Source: CAYFSC01 sp964345695 | GTDB lineage: Bacteria > Bacteroidota > Rhodothermia > Rhodothermales > Salinibacteraceae | Reading direction: 5' to 3' | NCBI GenBank assembly: GCA_964345695.1 | Contig: CAYFSC010000016.1 | Location: 1 to 28,919 of the forward strand | Length of the DNA stretch: 28,919 nt | Shown here: positions 24,250 through 28,919 of the stretch, one piece after another | How positions within the stretch are numbered: position 1 is the first letter of the stretch | How the letters are laid out: every line of letters begins with the position of its first letter | Program-made: the position numbers and the translations under genes | The notes under the pieces: model-generated | What the model was told of the DNA's origin: nothing | Seen by the model: the letters and a program-made list of their open reading frames with translations, nothing else | Database searches by the model: none

Positions 24250-25941
24250 TCAGCGCATCACGACGAGCTTCCCCGTCGAAAGGTGGTCGGCCGTGCGGAT
24301 GCGGTATACGTAGAGGCCGGCAGAGAGGACATCGAGGGGGAGCGTCAGCCGGTTTGGTCCAGGCTGCAGGGGGAAGCGTCGTTTCAGCGCGCGGCGCCCG
24401 AGCACGTCGTATACGGTGATGGTAGCCTGTTCGGCGTCGGACGGGGCGCGGAGGACGAACGTCGTCCGGGTGCGGGCGGGATTCGGGGAGGGCGGTTGCA
24501 GCAGGGTCGTGGTCGGCGGTGCCTGTCGGGCGCGACGCTCGGCCGCCCGGACGGCGGCGTCGGCGTTGACGATGCCCCATCCGAGGGTGGTGTCGGGAGC
24601 GTGCGCCTGCGACGCCGTCCGGCGGAGAAGGGACCGCACATCCATGGGCGTGAGGGAAGGATTGACTTCTAGCATCTGGGCCACAACCCCTGTGACGAGG
24701 GGCGCCGCGAACGACGTGCCGCTGACCTGCGCGTACTGGTCCGATTCCCAGGCGGCCGTGACGCCGCGTCCGAGGGCCGCCACGTCGGGCTTGACGCGTC
24801 CGTCGGCCGTTGGGCCCCGCGAGCTGAACGGCAGGACCGTCGAGTCGGGCCCCACCGCGCCCACGGTGATGACCGAGTCGGCATCGGCCGGCGTCGACAC
24901 ACGGAACCAGCAGTTGGCCGGGTCGCCGCACCCGGAGTTTCCGGCGCTGACGACCACGGTCACCCCGAGCTGAGCCGCCGCGTCCACGGCACGAGTCGTC
25001 ACGCCGGTGTCGCCGTCCAAGTCGGCGGTCGTGTAGCTGCGCTCGCCTTCATCGAAGGTGGTGTATCCGAGCGAGACGTTGACGAGGTCGACCCCCTGTC
25101 GCTCCAGCCACTCGAGGCCGGCCACGAAGTAATCCTCTTCCACGTTGCGCTCGAACCGGGTGAACTCGGTCGAGGCACCCAGCACCTCCGCCCCATGGGC
25201 CGGGCCGACCAGCGACCCGGGTGCGTAGCCGACGGCGGCGGAGACCACCCCCGCACCGTGGTTGTTGGTTTGCGTTCCCACCGTAAAGTCGCGCAGGCCA
25301 AGCAGCCGCTGGTCCTGCCGGAGCGGCAGGAAGGCCGGATGCTGCAAGTTTCGGAATCCGGTATCCATGAACCCGATCCGGACGCCTCGCCCCGTGAGTC
25401 CGCGCTCCAACGGGCGGAGCGCATTCATAACGGCCAGTTGTGCGTAGGAGGGGCCGTAGTGCGAAGAGTCGACCGCGGGCGGACGAGAGGGCGGCGCCCA
25501 AGGTCGCAGTGAGGATGCCGGGGCCGTCTCCGTGCGTCGGATGTAGTGGACGGCGGTTCCCCGCGCCACGGGGCGAATTTCGGTCACGAACGGGAGGGTG
25601 GCAATACGGGTGCGCTGCTGAGACGTAAGGGTCGCGCTGATGGCATGCAGCCATCGGCTGCGCACCACCGGCTGCACGCCGTGAGCCCGCAGCATGCGCA
25701 GGTACGACGGCGCGACGGGGCGTGTGAGGGCAGCGGCCGACACCGTTCCCCGACGCTGACGCCGACGCCGGGCCTCGGCGGTCGCCTCTTCGGAGGGGGA
25801 CACCGCGGGCGGGCGCTCGGCAAGAAAGATCCAGGCGCGCGGCGCCGCAGCCGTCGATTCCGGTTGCGCCTGCACGGTCCCGGCGACCAGCATCAGACCG
25901 ATCCACAGGCCCCAATGTACGGTGGAAAAAAACGAGCGCAT
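24250..25941 (-). CDS. Subtilisin-like serine protease with T9SS sorting domain
   Basis: A 563-residue secreted protease of the S8 family. MRSFFSTVHWGLWIGLMLVA with AQA near 26 is a signal peptide, which decides the start at 25941. A propeptide-like region runs to about 165. The catalytic triad is intact: RIGFMDTGFRN (Asp193), NNHGAGVVSA (His228) and SGTSFAAPLVTG (Ser410), with oxyanion Asn335 in VSAGNSG. At the end PPSPNPARTRTTFVL, ITVYDVLGRRAL and LSAGLYVYRIRT form a type A T9SS sorting domain (about 480-563), so it should pass the outer membrane by the type IX system and be released or attached at the surface. The exchanger gene is 43 bases upstream on the same strand. It probably degrades extracellular protein. 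Confidence 0.9.
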   Translation of the reverse strand: MRSFFSTVHWGLWIGLMLVAGTVQAQPESTAAAPRAWIFLAERPPAVSPSEEATAEARRRRQRRGTVSAAALTRPVAPSYLRMLRAHGVQPVVRSRWLHAISATLTSQQRTRIATLPFVTEIRPVARGTAVHYIRRTETAPASSLRPWAPPSRPPAVDSSHYGPSYAQLAVMNALRPLERGLTGRGVRIGFMDTGFRNLQHPAFLPLRQDQRLLGLRDFTVGTQTNNHGAGVVSAAVGYAPGSLVGPAHGAEVLGASTEFTRFERNVEEDYFVAGLEWLERQGVDLVNVSLGYTTFDEGERSYTTADLDGDTGVTTRAVDAAAQLGVTVVVSAGNSGCGDPANCWFRVSTPADADSVITVGAVGPDSTVLPFSSRGPTADGRVKPDVAALGRGVTAAWESDQYAQVSGTSFAAPLVTGVVAQMLEVNPSLTPMDVRSLLRRTASQAHAPDTTLGWGIVNADAAVRAAERRARQAPPTTTLLQPPSPNPARTRTTFVLRAPSDAEQATITVYDVLGRRALKRRFPLQPGPNRLTLPLDVLSAGLYVYRIRTADHLSTGKLVVMR

Positions 25942-25984
25942 AGGTTCCAAGAAAGGGACGATCGGAGGCGCCGGCCGATTGCGT

Positions 25985-26947
25985 TCAGACAAACGGCGAT
26001 ACGAGGTACATCATGTAGCCCATGAAGCTGACCAGCAGGACGCCGCCTTCCATACGGGTGATCCGAAAGCCGGTCCAGGCCAGGGGCAGGAGCAGCACGC
26101 AAAACCCCAGCATAATGGGAAAGTGGACCCGAATGACCGTGGGGTTCACGTCGAGTGGGCTCACAAGGGAGACGGTGCCCACGACGAACAGCACGTTCAG
26201 CAGATTGCTGCCGAGGACATTGCCGAGGGACAGGTCGGCGTCGCTCTTGATGGCTCCAACCATCGAGGCTGCCAGTTCCGGGAGGCTGGTGCCGATGGCG
26301 ACGATCGTCAGCCCGACGACGGCCGTGGGTACGCTCATAACGTAGGCAATGCTCAGGGCGCTGTCGACCATCATTTTGGCGCCCAAGGCAAGGCCTCCGG
26401 TTCCCCCGATCAAAAGAAGCAATTTCTTCCACGTCGGCGAATCGGGGTCGCCCGTTTCGATTTCGCCCTCGATTTCCTCGACGATGTTGGGGGAAGAGTT
26501 GGTGCGTGCCTCCCGGTACAGGTACGCGAGCAGCGCGAAAAGCGAGGCCACGAGGAGCCCCCCGTCGATCTGGCTGATGGTCCCGTCCAGCGCCAGCACG
26601 TAGAAGGCAATCATGGCCGCGAGCATCATCGGGTACTCCCTGCGCAAGATCTGAGGCGTGACCGTCAGTGGAAGAACGACCGCGCTGCAGCCCAGGATGA
26701 GCGCGATGTTCGAGATGTTCGACCCGATAATGTTGCCGAGTGCAAGGTTGGGCTCGCCGTCCCAGGCCGCGAAAGCATTGACGAGGAACTCGGGCATCGA
26801 CGTACCGAGAGCCACTACCGTCAGACCCACGATCACCGGGCGGATGCCGTACTCCAGTGCAATGCTGGATGCCCCATAAATGAGCCACTCCGCCCCGTAG
26901 TACAGGATGACAAGGCCTGTGAGGAAGAAAAGGAGGTCGAGGAGCAT
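25985..26947 (-). CDS. CaCA-family Na+/Ca2+ (or K+-dependent) exchanger, YrbG-like
   Basis: A 320-residue inner-membrane protein with about ten spans in two homologous halves. The two alpha repeats are clear: GLTVVALGTSMPEFLVNAF with LGNIIGSNISNI in the first half, and GLTIVAIGTSLPELAASMVG with LGNVLGSNLLNV in the second. The conserved Glu in PEF and PEL coordinate the cation in this family. An acidic cytoplasmic loop (IVEEIEGEIETGDPDSP) joins the halves. MLLDLLFFLTGLVILYYG is the first span; the ATG at 26947 is preferred to a TTG nine codons upstream. It should exchange Na+ for Ca2+, possibly important to a halophile. The downstream subtilase, a family often needing calcium, is probably a coincidence. 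Confidence 0.92.
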   Translation of the reverse strand: MLLDLLFFLTGLVILYYGAEWLIYGASSIALEYGIRPVIVGLTVVALGTSMPEFLVNAFAAWDGEPNLALGNIIGSNISNIALILGCSAVVLPLTVTPQILRREYPMMLAAMIAFYVLALDGTISQIDGGLLVASLFALLAYLYREARTNSSPNIVEEIEGEIETGDPDSPTWKKLLLLIGGTGGLALGAKMMVDSALSIAYVMSVPTAVVGLTIVAIGTSLPELAASMVGAIKSDADLSLGNVLGSNLLNVLFVVGTVSLVSPLDVNPTVIRVHFPIMLGFCVLLLPLAWTGFRITRMEGGVLLVSFMGYMMYLVSPFV

Positions 26948-27008
26948 GCGGTCGACGGGTGCATCGGGGGGCAATCAACAGGCATCGTCCTGAAGCGGCT
27001 GGGGCGGA

Positions 27009-27030
27009 CGGCAGGGCCCGGGCCGAGCCG
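27009..27030 (-). terminator. GC-rich inverted repeat after the cytidine deaminase
   Basis: CGGC and GCCG flank the perfect palindrome GGCCCGGGCC (27015-27024). It starts 12 bases after the deaminase stop. No T-run follows. It resembles the palindrome at 12540-12559 in composition and position after a gene. Confidence 0.35.
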
Positions 27031-27041
27031 CCGGTCAGGAA

Positions 27042-27836
27042 TCATGAGAGGAGCGCGTCGCCACGGAAAGAGCCGGGGAGGAGATCCGTCGGCACCGCGG
27101 TGTCTGCCTCGTTCGTATGCCGATCCATCCAAAGCGTCATCTCAGGAGTGAGTTCCGCCAAAAGTTGCCGACAGGCTCCGCAGGGCGTTCCTTGTTCGTC
27201 CTTCAAACAGGTTAGAAAGAGGCGTGCCGGGTCCGTGTGTCCGTAGCTCCAGGCGGTGCCCAAGGCGTTGCGCTCGGCGCACAGGATGCGGGCCCAGTCG
27301 GGATGCTCGACGTTGACGCCCGGCACGAGGTGCCCCTCCGTGGTTTCCAGCACGGCTCCGACCGGGAAGTCCGACGCCGGGACGTAGGCGGTGGCCGCGA
27401 CGTCGCGGACGACAGACAGGCCCTGTGCCGGTGTTGCAAAATCGGCAGCGAGCGTGGGATCGAGGCGATGGGTGGGCTGTGGCAACGAGCCGTCGGCGGA
27501 CCGGGGGGCCACGGTCCAGACCCGGTCGGCCACCTGCGTGCCCTCGGCGAGGGGAAGGGCATCCAGATAGGTGAGTTCCTCGGGCCGGAACGGACGACTG
27601 AGCACCACGGCCGCTACGTCGTCGGTGCGGCCGATCGGAACCAGCGTCGTGTACGCGTTGAGCAATGCCGGCAGGGTGAGGGAAAACGAGGCGCTTTCCA
27701 CGCGAACCCCCGGCACCCAGGCACCGTCTGCAAGAAGGATGGCCGCCGCCACCGGCGTCTCCGAAAACGGAACGTGGGCGCGATGAAGGATCGTGTCGAG
27801 ATGACGGCGAAGCGTGTCGAGGACCGGGGCAGACAA
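27042..27836 (-). CDS. cdd: Two-domain cytidine deaminase with the active domain at the C-terminus
   Basis: A 264-residue protein with two copies of the cytidine deaminase fold. Each begins with a similar element: PVAAAILLADGAWVPGVRVE (29-47) and FPVGAVLETTEGHLVPGVNVE (157-177). Only the second has the zinc site: ILCAERNALG (Cys186, catalytic Glu188) and GTPCGACRQLL (Cys219, Cys222). At the equivalent place the first has LTLPALLNAY. It should deaminate cytidine and deoxycytidine to uridine for pyrimidine salvage. The arrangement is the reverse of E. coli Cdd, whose N-terminal domain is the active one. The start is TTG at 27836; no ATG or GTG is available before a TGA upstream, so this start is uncertain. 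No neighbouring nucleoside gene is seen. Confidence 0.82.
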   Translation of the reverse strand: MSAPVLDTLRRHLDTILHRAHVPFSETPVAAAILLADGAWVPGVRVESASFSLTLPALLNAYTTLVPIGRTDDVAAVVLSRPFRPEELTYLDALPLAEGTQVADRVWTVAPRSADGSLPQPTHRLDPTLAADFATPAQGLSVVRDVAATAYVPASDFPVGAVLETTEGHLVPGVNVEHPDWARILCAERNALGTAWSYGHTDPARLFLTCLKDEQGTPCGACRQLLAELTPEMTLWMDRHTNEADTAVPTDLLPGSFRGDALLS

Positions 27837-27896
27837 AACGTTGCGGAACGCAAGTCAAAATCGAGGACTGCTCTCTATCACTTCGCCCTTGAATCG

Positions 27897-27941
27897 TTCC
27901 TGATTGCTCCCTTCCTGATTGCTTCCTTTCTGATTGATCCC
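27897..27941 (+). repeat. Three tandem 15-nt repeats upstream of the deaminase
   Basis: TTCCTGATTGCTCCC, TTCCTGATTGCTTCC and TTTCTGATTGATCCC lie head to tail between the deaminase start and the next gene. They could be operator sites for deaminase expression or simple slippage products. Confidence 0.75.
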
Positions 27942-27963
27942 AACGCCCCAGTGCGAAGTTGCC

Positions 27964-27989
27964 GGGGCACCTCAGCAGGGGCACCTCAG
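27964..27989 (+). repeat. Direct duplication across the stop of the small membrane protein gene
   Basis: GGGGCACCTCAG at 27964-27975 is repeated at 27978-27989 with a 14-base period. The second copy contains the stop codon (TCA on +, 27986-27988) of the - strand gene. Confidence 0.65.
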
Positions 27990-28636
27990 AACTGAATGGC
28001 CACGCCGATGCCGTGTGCGCCAATCTGCACCGAGGCGTGTGTGGTCGCATCCAGCAGCGTCCCGAGGCGCGTGCGGGATGCCAGGAACGCCACGCCGTCG
28101 AGCACGAAGAGGCCGGCGCCCTGCAGCAGGAGAGACGTCCCGAAGCCACGCCACCGACCTCCGTTGTCAATGTTCTGGTAGCCCGCTGCGAGCATGATGC
28201 CCCCGACAGCCACGTAGCCTACGTTGAGTCCGAGGTTGACCAGAAGAATGTCGTGGAAGGTGCGTTCGGCGGCAACGGCGGCTCGAAGCGTTGTATCCAC
28301 CGACGCGGCTCCTGCCAAGAGTCCGGTGGCGGCAATGCCCATGTTGACGGCTCCCCACCCCGCCGACATGGCCCCGAAGTTCCAACGCGCCGAGCGGTCG
28401 TGACGGGCGGTGAACAGAACGAGCGCGAGTCCGCCCACCGCATTGGCCACGCCCCAGCCTCCAACTCGCCACAGGTGATCCGTTCGGGCCGTCTGCAGTT
28501 GCCGGGACAACGGGCGGACCGAGGGCGTGTCGGCAGGCTGTTGCAGGGCGGCGGAGTCGGTCGCCTGGGCCTGGCTCGGGGCAGGGCGGTTTGCGCCGAG
28601 CAGGACGAGACAGAGACACGCAAGAAGGCGAGTCAT
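27986..28636 (-). CDS. Small multi-span membrane protein with signal peptide (possibly DUF6992-like)
   Basis: A 216-residue protein. MTRLLACLCLVLLGANRPAP with SQAQA near 25 is a signal peptide, which fixes the ATG at 28636 rather than the longer frame to 28894. It has four to five further hydrophobic segments: VGGWGVANAVGGLALVLF, GWGAVNMGIAATGLLAG, LLVNLGLNVGYVAVGGIMLA and LLLQGAGLFVLDGVAFLAS. The repeated W-G-x-x-N pattern suggests two related halves. It ends GAHGIGVAIQF, with a final aromatic residue. The family is not securely recognised; resemblance to the uncharacterised DUF6992 proteins of Bacteroidota is from memory. Function unknown. Confidence 0.6.
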   Translation of the reverse strand: MTRLLACLCLVLLGANRPAPSQAQATDSAALQQPADTPSVRPLSRQLQTARTDHLWRVGGWGVANAVGGLALVLFTARHDRSARWNFGAMSAGWGAVNMGIAATGLLAGAASVDTTLRAAVAAERTFHDILLVNLGLNVGYVAVGGIMLAAGYQNIDNGGRWRGFGTSLLLQGAGLFVLDGVAFLASRTRLGTLLDATTHASVQIGAHGIGVAIQF

Positions 28637-28796
28637 GGCAGGACGGGGCGATCCAAAGAAAACGAGCGTCCTTCCGAACACCGGCCGTCCGGAGGAGGTC
28701 CCTGTTGAGGCGATCCCGGTCGAGGCACGGGGCCCGGCGTTCGCCAATCGGCCGGGCAGATTGGGGCGGCTCTGGAAAGAAACCATGCGGAGATCG

Positions 28797-28819
28797 TTGT
28801 GTACGCAGAACGCATTTTG
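28797..28819 (+). promoter_or_regulatory. Candidate promoter of the tRNA-Leu gene
   Basis: TTG at 28797-28799 and TTTG at 28816-28819 resemble the Bacteroidota -33 and -7 elements, placed 17 bases upstream of the tRNA. Only the TTTG half of the -7 element matches and the spacing is a little short. Otherwise nothing is seen in the 200 bases between 28637 and 28836. Confidence 0.25.
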
Positions 28820-28836
28820 TGGCATGCGTGCGACCG

Positions 28837-28919
28837 GCCGGAGTGGCGGAAGTGGCAGACGCAACGGACTTAAAATCCGTTGGTGCTTGTGCACCGTGGG
28901 GGTTCGAGTCCCCCCTCCG
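28837..28919 (+). tRNA. tRNA-Leu (anticodon UAA), 3' end cut by the window
   Basis: The acceptor arm begins GCCGGAG and its partner strand CTCCG is visible up to the last base, so about two bases plus the discriminator are missing. The D arm contains AGTGGCAGACGC. The anticodon stem ACGGA/TCCGT holds the loop CTTAAAA, giving anticodon TAA, which reads UUA and UUG. A long variable arm (GGTGC-TTGT-GCACC) marks a class II tRNA, as expected for Leu. The T arm is GGGGG-TTCGAGT-CCCCC. Confidence 0.95.

Noticed and set aside
27986..28894. 302-residue version of the small membrane protein
   Set aside because: The first 86 residues are Pro/Arg-rich and would bury the signal peptide that starts at 28636; the extension also reaches into the antisense strand of the tRNA gene.

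Overview
The window looks like a chromosomal stretch from a high-GC member of the Bacteroidota/Rhodothermota, most like Salinibacter and relatives. The reasons are the C-terminal type IX secretion (T9SS) sorting domains on a subtilase and on a broken secreted protein, the general lack of Shine-Dalgarno sequences, the acidic flavour of many proteins, and the family mix. This placement is inferred from content, without a database match. No phage, insertion sequence or CRISPR array is seen. One run of exactly 100 N (15542-15641) is an assembly gap.

Layout. 1-3522 (+ strand): a secretin that starts in an ATGA overlap with an upstream gene cut by the window edge, an 11-bp hairpin, a sugar-isomerase-fold protein that has lost most of its metal ligands, gatC, and a frameshifted remnant of a T9SS-exported protein. 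3541-12383 (- strand): an efflux block read as adaptor lipoprotein, RND permease 2, RND permease 1, followed by a PAPS-type sulfotransferase. 12611-14362 (-): an SF2 helicase, divergent from the next block. 14617-18426 (+): a von Willebrand A protein, a PP2C phosphatase and a membrane-anchored protein kinase. These form a TerY-P / YegL-YegK-YegI-type phosphorylation triad, and the gap lies inside it between identical 55-nt repeats. 18444-28636 (all -): a GroES-like protein with an acidic tail, a possible 30-residue membrane peptide, a D-amino-acid-oxidase-like flavoprotein with an M20 amidohydrolase, a membrane vWA-like protein, a T9SS subtilase, a CaCA cation exchanger, a two-domain cytidine deaminase with inverted domain order, and a small membrane protein. 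The window ends in a tRNA-Leu(UAA) on + that lacks its last few bases.

How the genes work together. The adaptor and two pumps probably make one MdtABC-like tripartite system; the outer-membrane channel must be elsewhere. The triad probably forms a reversible Ser/Thr phosphorylation switch at the inner membrane. Its kinase carries a helix-hairpin-helix-like segment and the genes sit opposite a helicase, so a DNA-linked stress role is possible but unproven. The flavoprotein and M20 enzyme may act in sequence on acylated amino acids.

The most interesting items are the triad with its minisatellite and gap, the decayed metal site in the sugar-isomerase-fold protein, the domain-swapped cytidine deaminase, the unusual cytoplasmic insertions in both RND pumps, and a recurring pattern of short tandem duplications next to stop codons.
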